Notes: generated from the letters alone by a model not told the origin. A stretch of DNA of 13,074 bases from JBGAWK01 sp044227665 (GCA_044227665.1 JBGAWK010000064.1:1-13074), one strand, 5' to 3'. Positions 1 to 8,389 are shown, numbered from the stretch's first letter. Numbers and translations are program-made.

Positions 1-394
1 GTCTCTGTGTAAAAGCTGCCAATTGTGTTATAGAAATGCTAGAAGTATTACTTGCCAATATGGTATGAGAAGGACATACATCATCCAATTCTCTATATAT
101 CTTTTCTTTGATTTCAGGGTTTTCAGAAACTGCTTCAATGACTATATCTGCGTTTTTTACGCCACTTGCTAATAATATATCCGTAGAAATATTCTTTAGC
201 GTTTGTGATTTTTGTTCTTCGGTAATTACACCTTTTTGTACCTGACGGGTAAGATTTTTTTCTATCGTAGCCAGTGCCTTATCCAAGAGATTCTGTTTTA
301 TATCTACCAATACTACCTTATACCCATACATTGCACATATATGTGCAATGCCATTTCCCATAGTACCAGAACCTATGACTGTAATATTCTGCAT
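1..394 (-). CDS. hbd: 3-hydroxybutyryl-CoA dehydrogenase, N-terminal part (runs off left edge)
   Basis: Translating the minus strand from the ATG at 394-392 gives 131 uninterrupted residues that run off the window. The protein opens with a Rossmann fold: the dinucleotide loop GSGTMG is at residues 8-13, followed by GIAHICA, and D31 at the end of the second strand fits NAD preference. An ASNTSS motif at about 114-119 is typical of 3-hydroxyacyl-CoA dehydrogenases. Family members are about 280-295 residues, so a little under half is visible. The enzyme oxidises or reduces 3-hydroxyacyl-CoA (3-hydroxybutyryl-CoA / acetoacetyl-CoA) with NAD(P) in cytoplasmic fatty-acid or butanoate metabolism. 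A phenylacetate-pathway PaaH role cannot be separated from the visible part. The gene diverges from the alpha-galactosidase gene. Family assignment is secure; the exact substrate is inference. Confidence 0.9.
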   Translation of the reverse strand, partial: MQNITVIGSGTMGNGIAHICAMYGYKVVLVDIKQNLLDKALATIEKNLTRQVQKGVITEEQKSQTLKNISTDILLASGVKNADIVIEAVSENPEIKEKIYRELDDVCPSHTILASNTSSISITQLAAFTQR

Positions 395-405
395 AATTTT
401 TTATG

Positions 406-413
406 CAAATATA
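406..413 (-). promoter_or_regulatory. Putative -7 box for the 3-hydroxybutyryl-CoA dehydrogenase gene
   Basis: The minus strand reads TATATTTG, a full match to the Bacteroidota housekeeping -7 consensus TAnnTTTG. Its last base lies 11 nt before the ATG at 394. No convincing TTTG -33 element is seen at the usual 19-21 nt spacing. The predicted transcript would have only a few untranslated bases. Confidence 0.5.
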
Positions 414-428
414 CATCTAATCGCTGTG

Positions 429-436
429 TATCTTTG
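429..436 (+). promoter_or_regulatory. Putative -7 box for the alpha-galactosidase gene
   Basis: TATCTTTG matches the Bacteroidota -7 consensus TAnnTTTG and ends 8 nt before the ATG at 445, so the mRNA should be leaderless or nearly so. A -33 TTTG is not evident. It lies back to back with the -7 box of the divergent dehydrogenase gene, with 15 nt between the two boxes. Confidence 0.5.
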
Positions 437-444
437 TAAAAGTT

Positions 445-2448
445 ATGATAAACAGCCTGTCACAATTAGCTCTATCACTACAGTATAAGTATGTGGACAA
501 ACTATATACTATAGACAAAGAAGGAGATGCCAATTGTAGTATAAGCGTACATATAATAGAAAATTATGATGCTTATAGGTGCATAGTACGTATGAGGTCA
601 CAAGTCCCTGTGACTTTAGAAAGTTGTAAGCTCACCCTCCCTTACAATTATACAGGAAATAAAGGCATATTTTGCAATGGTTATCAATCTTGGTCGCAAA
701 CTGGCATCGTTGATCAGGAGACAACGATGCTTCCTGTAAGAAGAGGATTCAAGTTTTTGGCAAATGCTTTTGGCGATTACAACATTTATAAGTATAGCAG
801 CGTAAAAGGTGTAGTACACAGTTGGAATTATTCCTTTATAAAGCTTCAGGATAAAAAAATAGCTTTTGTTGGGTCTTTGGACGAGACACAAGCATTTACA
901 AGTATTACCCATAATATTCCAAGCCTGCAATGCATTATAGAAAAACATGTTATAGGAAAAAATGTCGAAGGGGATATTACATTAATAGATTTATACGTCA
1001 ATGAAGATAAAGAATATGCAGTCTTCGATAATTATTTTCAGCTATACAAAAATCATCTACCTCAGCTGCCACCACCACCGGCTACAGGGTGGACAAGTTG
1101 GTACTATCACTATACCCACATCTCCGAAAAAATTATTTTGCATAACCTTGATAGCTTTGCAGCGCAAAATATTCCACTAGACTATTTTCAAATTGATGAT
1201 GGCTACCAACATGCCGTGGGCGACTGGCTTACTGTCAATAAAAAATTCCCTAAAGGTATGGGCTATCTTGCAGAGCAGATACACTCCAAAGGCTATAAGG
1301 CGGGCTTGTGGTTAGCACCTTTTGCAGTAGAGCAACAATCATACCTTTTTAAAGAACATAAGGACTGGTTACTAAGAAGCCCCGATGGAAAATATCTTAG
1401 AATGGGCTTCAATCCTCTATGGTCTGGGTGGTTTTATGCCTTAGACTTCTATAAGCCTCAGGTAAGGCATTACCTCAAAGAGGTATTTGGCAAAATACTA
1501 GATACTTGGGGCTATGACATGGTAAAATTGGACTTTCTCTATGGGGTAGCGCAATATCCTCAATATGGCAAGTCGGCAGGAGAAGTGATGTATGATGCTA
1601 TGCAGTTGCTACGAAACTTGGTAGGAGAGAAGAAGATGCTGGGCTGTGGGGTTCCTCTCGCTTCTGCTTTTGGCATAGCTGACTACTGCCGCATAGGGCA
1701 GGATGTACATACTGCTTGGGAACATCGTTTCCTGAAAATGATAAGAGGCAGGGAACGTGTATCCACCTTCTTGGCTATACAGAATGCCATGCATCGTCGT
1801 CATCTCGATGGGCGTTTCTTTGTCAATGATCCCGATGTATTTATGCTAAGAAAGAAAAAGCAATCTTTATCTGCGAGAGAACAGTTTACCTTACTCCATG
1901 CTAACCTGCTCTTTGGCAATCTTATATTTACTTCCGACGACATAAGTGAATATGATGCAGCTACACTACATCTGTATAAGTCTATATTTCCACTTACAGA
2001 AAAAATAAATATAGATGTAGAGCAACATAAGCATCTTTACAAAGTGTCCTATCAGATAGGAGAGAGGCATTATTATTCTTATTTTAATCTTGCCGACCAT
2101 ACCTTATTTATAGATTTGCCGCAAGGTATTTATTTTGATAAAAGTACGAATGATCTCATATATGGCAACTCCCGAATAGATGTCCCAGCTCATGGCTCTC
2201 TACTCTTATATAGTGTAGGCTATAGCCCTTTTGCCATCATAGGCACAGAAGGATATTTTTTTCCCGCAGCAGAGATTAAGAATATATGGGTAGATGGTGG
2301 CAGCATTAAGTATGATAGTATAGAGAACCTGTTGGTGAATCCAAAAATATTTATAAAAGTGCCTAAAGAATTTGAGATAACGGATGTGAATGGCAAAGAT
2401 TTTGTTCGTATAGAAAAAAGAGAATTTTCAGTTATAGTACAAAAATGA
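445..2448 (+). CDS. Alpha-galactosidase, glycoside hydrolase family 36
   Basis: This 667-residue protein hydrolyses terminal alpha-1,6-galactosides (melibiose/raffinose type) by the retaining GH36 mechanism. It has no signal peptide, so it is probably cytoplasmic. The N-terminal beta-sandwich domain (about 1-205) carries GYQSWSQTG at 79-87. The TIM barrel begins at GWTSWYYHY (215-223), followed by QIDDGYQ (249-255). The nucleophile is D363 in KLDF (361-364), and the acid/base is D420 in RIGQDV (416-421). Their spacing of 57 is usual for the family. The C-terminal part (about 510-667) is beta-rich. The ATG at 445 follows a good -7 box closely. A secreted TPR protein starts 4 nt downstream, so the two are probably cotranscribed. 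There is no SusCD pair or sugar transporter in view, so the physiological substrate is not given by context. Confidence 0.9.
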   Translation: MINSLSQLALSLQYKYVDKLYTIDKEGDANCSISVHIIENYDAYRCIVRMRSQVPVTLESCKLTLPYNYTGNKGIFCNGYQSWSQTGIVDQETTMLPVRRGFKFLANAFGDYNIYKYSSVKGVVHSWNYSFIKLQDKKIAFVGSLDETQAFTSITHNIPSLQCIIEKHVIGKNVEGDITLIDLYVNEDKEYAVFDNYFQLYKNHLPQLPPPPATGWTSWYYHYTHISEKIILHNLDSFAAQNIPLDYFQIDDGYQHAVGDWLTVNKKFPKGMGYLAEQIHSKGYKAGLWLAPFAVEQQSYLFKEHKDWLLRSPDGKYLRMGFNPLWSGWFYALDFYKPQVRHYLKEVFGKILDTWGYDMVKLDFLYGVAQYPQYGKSAGEVMYDAMQLLRNLVGEKKMLGCGVPLASAFGIADYCRIGQDVHTAWEHRFLKMIRGRERVSTFLAIQNAMHRRHLDGRFFVNDPDVFMLRKKKQSLSAREQFTLLHANLLFGNLIFTSDDISEYDAATLHLYKSIFPLTEKINIDVEQHKHLYKVSYQIGERHYYSYFNLADHTLFIDLPQGIYFDKSTNDLIYGNSRIDVPAHGSLLLYSVGYSPFAIIGTEGYFFPAAEIKNIWVDGGSIKYDSIENLLVNPKIFIKVPKEFEITDVNGKDFVRIEKREFSVIVQK

Positions 2449-2452
2449 TTTC

Positions 2453-3568
2453 ATGAAGCACTTGTGTATATTATCTCTCTTATTTATTTTCTTGCTGAAA
2501 GTTTCTGCACAACAATTACCTGTAAATATTCAGCCCCAGCTCAATACGGCACAAAAACTTATCCTCGCCACAGACTATATAGGCGCCAAGAGCATTCTGG
2601 ATAATTATATCAAGACGTATAAAACGGATAAATATGGACATTATCTGAGGGGTATGGTAAATATGAGGATGCAAGATCTTTCCGCTGCTCTCGCAGATTT
2701 GAATAAGGCACTTTCCTTAGACAAAAAATTCGATGCCGCCTACAATCTTTTAGGCTATTGCTATTTTATTTCTGAAGATTATGAGATCTCAATAAAATAT
2801 TATGACAAAGCTATAGATATCAACGACAGTATATCGGAATATTTTACCAATAGAGGACATGCCTATTCTTATCTTCATGACTATATAGATGCCATGAAAG
2901 ACTTGAATAAGGCTATTGCCTTAGATAGCACCAATTACCTCGCTTACAATAACAGAGGGTATGCCATATACTATAATCAAAACATAGAGGAACCTTCCAA
3001 ATTAGATTTGGAAAATGCGGAGAAAGATTTTAATACCTGTATAAAATTACAGCCTGGATTCCGTCTAGCATACCGTAATAGGGGTGTAGTGCGTTTTTAT
3101 CTCAAATCCTATGATTTGGCATATAAGGACCTAAAGCTCGCCACACAATGGGATGAGGAAGATGATGTCGCAATACATGCTTTGGCACGTACTTTACAAG
3201 AACTTGGACAGCATACTTTGGCGATAGAGTATTTTAATAAGTGTATAGGACTAAAAAATTATATCGCCCTATTTTATATAGATAGAGCAGAATCAGAATT
3301 GCAGATGAATGACTATACGGCTGCTACCACCGATTTGAATACAGCTATGAATTTGGCACCCTCCGCTAAGGGGAAAGTATATTTTCTATTATCGCGCATC
3401 GCTGCAGCACAGGAAGATAAGTCAAGTATGCTCGACTTCATAAGATATGCCTATAAAGCAAAATTTTTTACGACTAAAAATATTTATCTCTTACTATCAG
3501 ATGCGTACTTGTCGAAGTATAAGGAAGACAAAGATTATAGGAAAGTGATAGATGATATTAGGTTCTAG
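2453..3568 (+). CDS. Exported TPR-repeat protein
   Basis: The 371-residue protein starts with a type I signal peptide: a K2 charge, a hydrophobic core LCILSLLFIFLLKV, and likely cleavage after VSA at about residue 19. There is no lipobox cysteine, so it is probably periplasmic. The rest is built of about eight or nine tetratricopeptide repeats, with units near 28-59, 60-93, 94-127, 128-161, 162-203, 204-237, 238-270, 271-304 and 306-339. The classic pattern shows in segments such as AYNLLGYCYFISEDYEISIKY and DAMKDLNKAIALD. The 162-203 unit carries an insertion of several residues. TPR solenoids bind proteins or peptides; no catalytic domain is present and the partner is unknown. Its start lies 4 nt after the alpha-galactosidase stop, which suggests translational coupling. 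The next gene begins 36 nt downstream on the same strand. Confidence 0.85.
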   Translation: MKHLCILSLLFIFLLKVSAQQLPVNIQPQLNTAQKLILATDYIGAKSILDNYIKTYKTDKYGHYLRGMVNMRMQDLSAALADLNKALSLDKKFDAAYNLLGYCYFISEDYEISIKYYDKAIDINDSISEYFTNRGHAYSYLHDYIDAMKDLNKAIALDSTNYLAYNNRGYAIYYNQNIEEPSKLDLENAEKDFNTCIKLQPGFRLAYRNRGVVRFYLKSYDLAYKDLKLATQWDEEDDVAIHALARTLQELGQHTLAIEYFNKCIGLKNYIALFYIDRAESELQMNDYTAATTDLNTAMNLAPSAKGKVYFLLSRIAAAQEDKSSMLDFIRYAYKAKFFTTKNIYLLLSDAYLSKYKEDKDYRKVIDDIRF

Positions 3569-3604
3569 GCGTTAATAAGAGTATCTATATATAAAATCAA
3601 GGTT

Positions 3605-4960
3605 ATGTTGAAAAGGAGAAGTTTTTTAAGGAAATCATTGCAAGGAAGTACTATGATGTATATGTTGCCGGGATTGCTAAATTCATGTGAAGATAATCTT
3701 TCAGGAAAGGGCAAGAAGGTAATAGTGGTAGGGTCAGGGGTTTCCGGCTTAGGTGCTGCAAAGAAATTAAGGGAAACGGGCTTTGAAGTTTTAGTATTGG
3801 AATCACAGGATAGAATTGGCGGTAGAACACGCAGCAATAGAACACTAGGCATTGCCTTTGATGAGGGGGCTAGCTGGATTCATGGTATAAGTGGCAATCC
3901 GGTAACAGATCTGGCAAGCAAAGCTGGAGCCACCTCTTATTTTTTGGACGACAGCCGTATGGCATCCTATGATATTGGAGGTGTAAAACGAAATATAGAC
4001 GACTTTTTTGCGGTAGAAGAAGATTTTTATTCGGTATATGAAAATCTTTATAAGTCAGGAAATGTCAATGAAAGTTTTGAAAGCCTCTTTAATAGAATTT
4101 ATCCGCAATATAAAAATGACAGACTATGGCGGTTTTTTATGTCTTCATATATCACCTTCGATACAGGCGACTTAGATATGTTGTCTTCCAAGAACTACTA
4201 TGAAGGTGAGGAATATGGAGGTATAGAAAAGATAATCACCAATGGCTATGACACAATTGCCTATTATTTAGCTGAAGGGATAAATGTTATTACCAATGCC
4301 GCAGTAACTACTATTGACTATTCGGGTACCACGATAAAGGCAAAAACGGCGACTTCTGAATATGAGGCAGACTATGTATTGGTGACAGTTCCTTTGGGTG
4401 TACTTAAAAGAGGAAATATACAGTTCCTTCCGGCGCTGCCAAGCTATAAGACTACAGCGATTGAAAAAATAGGGATGAATAGTGTTAATAAATATTTGCT
4501 TACTTGGGGTAGTAAATTTTGGGATAATGAACCCTACCTATCCTATACCCCTGAAGCCAAAGATAAATTCAACTACTTTGTAAATGTCAATACTTTTCAT
4601 CCCACCGTAAATGCACTGATGACCTTTGCGTATGCCCAGTATGCTAGAGATACAGAAACTATGAGCGATATGGAGGTAAAGGATAGCATCATGGCGCATC
4701 TCAAAGACATGTATGGTAGTTCCATCCCTGCACCTACGAACCTCTTACGAACGAAGTGGAGTACTAATGCACATACATTTGGAGCCTATTCCTTCACTAA
4801 AGTAGGTAGTGAGATGTCGCATTTTGAAGACTTAGCTGAGGAAATTGACGACAAATTATTTTTTGCAGGTGAACATACGGAAGTGGACTATTTTTCTACA
4901 GTTCACGGTGCATACCTTAGCGGTCTCAGAGAAGCAAAAAAGATACTTAAATTGCAATAA
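3605..4960 (+). CDS. Tat-exported lipoprotein, flavin-containing amine oxidase family
   Basis: The 451-residue protein belongs to the FAD-dependent monoamine/polyamine oxidase-LSD1 superfamily, which oxidises C-N bonds using O2 and makes H2O2. The N-terminus combines a twin-arginine motif (RRSFLR, 4-9) with a lipobox ending in LLNSC, so C27 would be lipidated; the next residues are E-D-N. The FAD-binding dinucleotide motif GSGVSG is at 43-48, with E66 to bind the ribose and RIGGR at 70-74. The C-terminal FAD motif is FFAGEHTEVDYFSTVHGAYL (419-438). K304 in GSKFWD matches the active-site lysine of polyamine oxidases and LSD1. Length is normal. Tat export fits a protein folded around its cofactor in the cytoplasm. 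Substrate is unknown; polyamines or primary amines are the best guess. It ends 40 nt from the converging SirB1-like gene. Confidence 0.85.
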   Translation: MLKRRSFLRKSLQGSTMMYMLPGLLNSCEDNLSGKGKKVIVVGSGVSGLGAAKKLRETGFEVLVLESQDRIGGRTRSNRTLGIAFDEGASWIHGISGNPVTDLASKAGATSYFLDDSRMASYDIGGVKRNIDDFFAVEEDFYSVYENLYKSGNVNESFESLFNRIYPQYKNDRLWRFFMSSYITFDTGDLDMLSSKNYYEGEEYGGIEKIITNGYDTIAYYLAEGINVITNAAVTTIDYSGTTIKAKTATSEYEADYVLVTVPLGVLKRGNIQFLPALPSYKTTAIEKIGMNSVNKYLLTWGSKFWDNEPYLSYTPEAKDKFNYFVNVNTFHPTVNALMTFAYAQYARDTETMSDMEVKDSIMAHLKDMYGSSIPAPTNLLRTKWSTNAHTFGAYSFTKVGSEMSHFEDLAEEIDDKLFFAGEHTEVDYFSTVHGAYLSGLREAKKILKLQ

Positions 4961-5000
4961 TAGCCCAGTATCGCTGAGGTATAGTTGTAAATTCAAACAG

Positions 5001-5882
5001 CTATTCCTTATCTATCATTGCAAGTAACTCCCTGAACATTTCTACCTTTAGATCATCATTTTGTTTTTTGAAACAAAATATCTGATTAAAAATGAGTGTC
5101 TTTATGATTTCGGTATTGGAACAAGGAGCAAAATATTTTTCTGATGGCTCAATCTTAGATTGCTCTAAGTAATGGGTAATCTCGGAGCGAGAAAATACTA
5201 ATCCTTTATTTAGTGGGTTGATATAAAAAATTACAGACTGTTCTTGGGTATGATTCTCTAGATCCTTGTCAGCTAGGATTCTATTGGTAGCACAAAGAAT
5301 AAAATGATAGGGTAAATTCACACCATAGACCAAAATATCCATTTTCTGTGCAAGTATAAGGTATAATATGCCCAAAGATATGGAGTTGCCTTTGTGGACA
5401 TCAAGTACCTTATTAATGAAGCCTAGGTCAGGCTCTGGCTTGGGATTCTGCTCTCCTATAAAGCCATGTAATGCATAAAAGACCTGATTCACTACATTTA
5501 CCTCTTCTAGTGTAGTAAGTCCGGAATGTAGTTCTAGCCATATTGCTTGTTTTATTTTGTCTATCTTTTGATATATCTGGTGTTCATCTAATTCGGGATA
5601 GTGAATGCGTGCTATAAGAATAGTGGCTTCCAGCAGGCTGCGGTCTTCACTTTGCAGCCAGTATTGAAATCTGTCTTTGGTGTTGTCAAAATGTATTTGT
5701 TGGATAATAGTTTCCAAGCGTTCTTGTATAAGCGCATTAGATGCTGACTCCCAAGCATGTTCTAATACGGGGATACTGTGTGTCCCCAGAGAGCGAATTT
5801 TTTCGGTAACATGATCCAATACTTCTATGTCGGTGTCATCCAATAGCCGTACTAGGGCTTTCAACTCTCTTTCGCTTATCAC
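5001..5882 (-). CDS. SirB1-like protein with transglutaminase-like core
   Basis: This 293-residue soluble protein has an N-terminal helical region (about 1-65) that looks HEAT-like, then a SirB1/Transglut_core2-type domain (about 80-235). The signature GNSISLGILYL is at 165-175, followed by YGVNLPYHFIL at about 186-196 with H193. As usual in this family, a serine (S169) sits where true transglutaminases have their cysteine, so catalytic activity is doubtful and the molecular role is unknown. The start is a GTG at 5882-5880 that shares the four bases GTGA with the topA stop, which points to translational coupling in a topA operon. No better start is visible. The C-terminal 60 residues are helical, without a recognised motif. 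Family assignment is good; function is open. Confidence 0.75.
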   Translation of the reverse strand: MISERELKALVRLLDDTDIEVLDHVTEKIRSLGTHSIPVLEHAWESASNALIQERLETIIQQIHFDNTKDRFQYWLQSEDRSLLEATILIARIHYPELDEHQIYQKIDKIKQAIWLELHSGLTTLEEVNVVNQVFYALHGFIGEQNPKPEPDLGFINKVLDVHKGNSISLGILYLILAQKMDILVYGVNLPYHFILCATNRILADKDLENHTQEQSVIFYINPLNKGLVFSRSEITHYLEQSKIEPSEKYFAPCSNTEIIKTLIFNQIFCFKKQNDDLKVEMFRELLAMIDKE

Positions 5883-8182
5883 TTTTTGCTTTTCTTGAAA
5901 TTTGATGGTTTGGGGTTAGCCTGTGCCTCGGCAATGATTACATTGCAATCTTCTTCTGTAAGCTCGGCAGGTATCTTTCCTTTTGGTATTTTAAAGTTAT
6001 TTTTCCCTTGTTTTATATAAGGGCCAAATCTTCCGTTAAGGATTTCGATATCTCCGAATTTTGTAATTATTTTGTTCTGTTCGGCTTGCTTTTTATGCTC
6101 TATTTTTTCTAATGCCTGCTCAAGGGTGAGGCTGTAAATTTCCTCTGCGGCAATATTTACAAATGTCTTGTCATACTGTAAATATGGACCAAAGCGACCT
6201 TGGTTAGTCTTCAGAACAATTCCTTCATGTTCTCCTATTATTCGAGGTAGTTCAAACAACGTTAGGGCTTCCTCCAGGCTTATTGTTTCTATACTTTGTC
6301 CTGTCATCAGCTTGGCATAGCGAGGTTTCTCGCTGTCCTCGGCAGTACCTATCTGTATCATGGGGCCGTATCTCCCCAGTTTAGCTATAACAGGTTTTCC
6401 GCTTTGCGAATCCTCTCCCAAGATGCGTTCTCCATTAACCTTTGTAGTAGTACTTAGCGAATCTTCTACATTCTTATGGAAGGGCTTGTAGAAGGTATGC
6501 AATGTCTTCGTCCACTCTTGCTGCCCTTCTGCTATATGGTCAAAGTCATTCTCCATATTAGCGGTAAACTTAAAATCTAAAACTTTTCCAAAGTTTTCTA
6601 CCAAATAGTCATTGACTAAAAATCCTATATCTTCGGGCACAAGTTTTCCTTTCAGAGATCCTGTATTTTCTATGAGGGTGTCTTTGGAGATAGTACCATT
6701 TTTCAACAAAATCTGAGTAATAGGTCTAGGCGTACCCTCTCGGGTATCTTTGCGTACATATCCTCTGTCCACTATAGTACTGATGGTAGGCGCATAGGTA
6801 GAAGGACGGCCTATGCCCAACTCTTCTAATTTTTTTACCAGAGATGCTTCCGTATATCGCGGTGGCGGCTGGCTATATCGTTGGCGCGCCTCTGCTTGCT
6901 GTAATGCCAAACTTTGCCCTACTTCCATTTTTGGCAGCAAGCCACTTTTATCTTCACTCTCATCATCATCATTGGATTCCATATATACTTTTAGGAAACC
7001 ATCGAAGTGTATGACCTCACCTTCTGCTACAAAGCGATGTGGATTGGCACTCACATCAATATTTACTATGGTACGTTCTAGTGCGGCTCTACTCATCTGT
7101 GAGGCCAAGGTACGTTTCCATATCAGCTCATACAAGCGTTGTTCATCACGAGCACCTTCCACGTAAGTATTTGAGATATAAGTAGGTCTTATAGCCTCGT
7201 GGGCTTCCTGTGCACCGGCATTTTTTGTGAAATATTGCTGTGGGTTTGAGTATTTGTCTCCGAAGGTTGACTTCACGTAGTCTGCAATAGTATGTCGTGC
7301 CGTCTCCGAGAGGTTCACCGAGTCTGTACGCATATAAGTGATATGTCCTGCTTCGTATAATCGCTGGGCTACAGACATCGTTTTCTTTACGGAAAATCCC
7401 AGCTTTCGCCCTGCCTCCTGCTGCAAAGTAGAAGTGGTAAATGGGGGTGCTGGAGATTTGTAAGCGGGTTTTACCGTAATATCTTTTACGGCGAATTGTG
7501 CTGTTGCGCAGTGTTTGAGAAAAGTTTCAGACTCCGCATCTGTGGTGAAAGCATGATTCAGTTCTGCTTTGAATTTTTTGCCTCCGGCAGAAAATAAAGC
7601 GGTTACTTTGAACGCATGAGTAGCCTGAAATGTATTGACTTCTCGCTCTCGCTCTACTACTAACCGCACGGCAACAGATTGTACTCGCCCTGCCGAAAGT
7701 TTTCTATTGCCTAATTTTTTCCATAATACTGGAGATAATTCAAAGCCTACAATTCTGTCCAATACTCTTCGTGCTTGCTGTGCATTGACAAGATTCAAAT
7801 CCAAAAGACGTGGATTGCCTACTGCGTTTTTTATAGCTGGTGCTGTAATCTCATTGAAGACGATGCGCTTGGTATGCTGTGGGTCTAGTCCCAAGACCTC
7901 ACAGAGATGCCAAGAAATAGCTTCACCTTCACGATCCTCATCCGTAGCAAGCCATACTTCCGCTGAAGATGCCAGTTTTTTCAAGTCCTTTATTACCGTT
8001 GATTTATCCTTGGGGACTTCGTATTCGGGGATAAAGCCTTTTTCTATATCTATACCCATGCGATGCGAGGGCAGGTCACGGATATGACCGAAACAAGATT
8101 TTACGACAAAGTCTTGTCCTAGTATTTTTTCGATGGTTTTGGCTTTCGCCGGGGATTCTACAATGAGTAAATTTGCTGCCAT
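5879..8182 (-). CDS. topA: DNA topoisomerase I (type IA)
   Basis: The 767-residue enzyme relaxes negative supercoils by single-strand passage. The Toprim domain (about 3-113) has the general-acid glutamate E9 in VESPAK and the Mg-binding DEDREGE at 81-87. The catalytic tyrosine is Y283 in ITYMRTDS (281-288), and ELGIGRPSTYA (454-464) is another family hallmark. Instead of the zinc fingers of E. coli TopA, the C-terminus carries three Toprim C-terminal repeats marked by GRYGP (603-607), GRFGP (662-666) and GRFGP (717-721), and ends in a lysine-rich tail. Only four cysteines occur and none form CxxC pairs. This is the arrangement expected in Bacteroidota. The ATG at 8182 is preceded by a 317-nt intergenic region. 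The downstream SirB1-like gene overlaps its stop codon. Confidence 0.97.
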   Translation of the reverse strand: MAANLLIVESPAKAKTIEKILGQDFVVKSCFGHIRDLPSHRMGIDIEKGFIPEYEVPKDKSTVIKDLKKLASSAEVWLATDEDREGEAISWHLCEVLGLDPQHTKRIVFNEITAPAIKNAVGNPRLLDLNLVNAQQARRVLDRIVGFELSPVLWKKLGNRKLSAGRVQSVAVRLVVEREREVNTFQATHAFKVTALFSAGGKKFKAELNHAFTTDAESETFLKHCATAQFAVKDITVKPAYKSPAPPFTTSTLQQEAGRKLGFSVKKTMSVAQRLYEAGHITYMRTDSVNLSETARHTIADYVKSTFGDKYSNPQQYFTKNAGAQEAHEAIRPTYISNTYVEGARDEQRLYELIWKRTLASQMSRAALERTIVNIDVSANPHRFVAEGEVIHFDGFLKVYMESNDDDESEDKSGLLPKMEVGQSLALQQAEARQRYSQPPPRYTEASLVKKLEELGIGRPSTYAPTISTIVDRGYVRKDTREGTPRPITQILLKNGTISKDTLIENTGSLKGKLVPEDIGFLVNDYLVENFGKVLDFKFTANMENDFDHIAEGQQEWTKTLHTFYKPFHKNVEDSLSTTTKVNGERILGEDSQSGKPVIAKLGRYGPMIQIGTAEDSEKPRYAKLMTGQSIETISLEEALTLFELPRIIGEHEGIVLKTNQGRFGPYLQYDKTFVNIAAEEIYSLTLEQALEKIEHKKQAEQNKIITKFGDIEILNGRFGPYIKQGKNNFKIPKGKIPAELTEEDCNVIIAEAQANPKPSNFKKSKK

Positions 8183-8197
8183 ATTTGATGTTGGCTA

Positions 8198-8205
8198 CAA
8201 ATAAA
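8198..8205 (-). promoter_or_regulatory. Weak -7-like box upstream of topA
   Basis: The minus strand reads TTTATTTG, one mismatch from TAnnTTTG, and ends 15 nt before the topA ATG. No -33 element is obvious. It is the best candidate in the region, but in AT-rich DNA such a match can be chance. Confidence 0.25.
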
Positions 8206-8275
8206 TGAATTTTTGGTCTTTACTTGTATCTAAGCGGCTTTATTTTTTATGTGAAAATGAAATTATGTATGCTTT

Positions 8276-8296
8276 GTAGTGAATGATGTAGTGAAT
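8276..8296 (+). repeat. 9-nt direct repeat, two copies
   Basis: GTAGTGAAT occurs at 8276-8284 and again at 8288-8296, separated by GAT, giving a 12-nt period close to one helical turn. It lies about 95 nt upstream of topA. It could be a protein-binding tandem site or chance. Confidence 0.4.
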
Positions 8297-8309
8297 TTAA
8301 CGGATTTGC

Positions 8310-8326
8310 CTTGAAGTATATTCAAG
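8310..8326. repeat. Short inverted repeat
   Basis: CTTGAA, a 5-nt loop GTATA, then TTCAAG form a perfect 6-bp stem. There is no T-tract next to it, so it is not a standard terminator. It lies inside the topA upstream region. Confidence 0.4.
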
Positions 8327-8372
8327 TGTTTACTACAAACTTCAAGTAGAAACTTATACGTGATGACCATAA

Positions 8373-8389
8373 AGTTGCAATCAGCAACT
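8373..8389. repeat. Short inverted repeat
   Basis: AGTTGC, loop AATCA, GCAACT form a perfect 6-bp stem with a 5-nt loop. On the minus strand it is followed by TTTA, which is too weak for a confident terminator. The half-site GTTGC resembles the Fur-box half-site at 11824-11838, but here the halves are in the opposite order. Confidence 0.4.

Noticed and set aside
212..439. 75-codon plus-strand open frame at the left end
   Set aside because: It lies antisense to the dehydrogenase gene, has low-complexity aromatic-rich composition, and spans both promoters.
616..1803. Minus-strand open frames within the alpha-galactosidase gene
   Set aside because: They oppose a frame with full GH36 motifs and have no recognisable domains.
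4961..5000. Bidirectional terminator between the converging amine oxidase and SirB1-like genes
   Set aside because: Only a 3-bp CAG/CTG pairing and no flanking T-tracts are visible.
6813..8087. Plus-strand open frames of 117 and 150 codons inside topA
   Set aside because: They are antisense shadows of the well-supported topA reading frame, rich in Ser/Arg from its reversed codons.
8373..8389. Possible second Fur box near topA
   Set aside because: The half-sites GTTGC/GCAAC are in the reverse order with a 5-nt centre, unlike the 7-1-7 box at 11824-11838.
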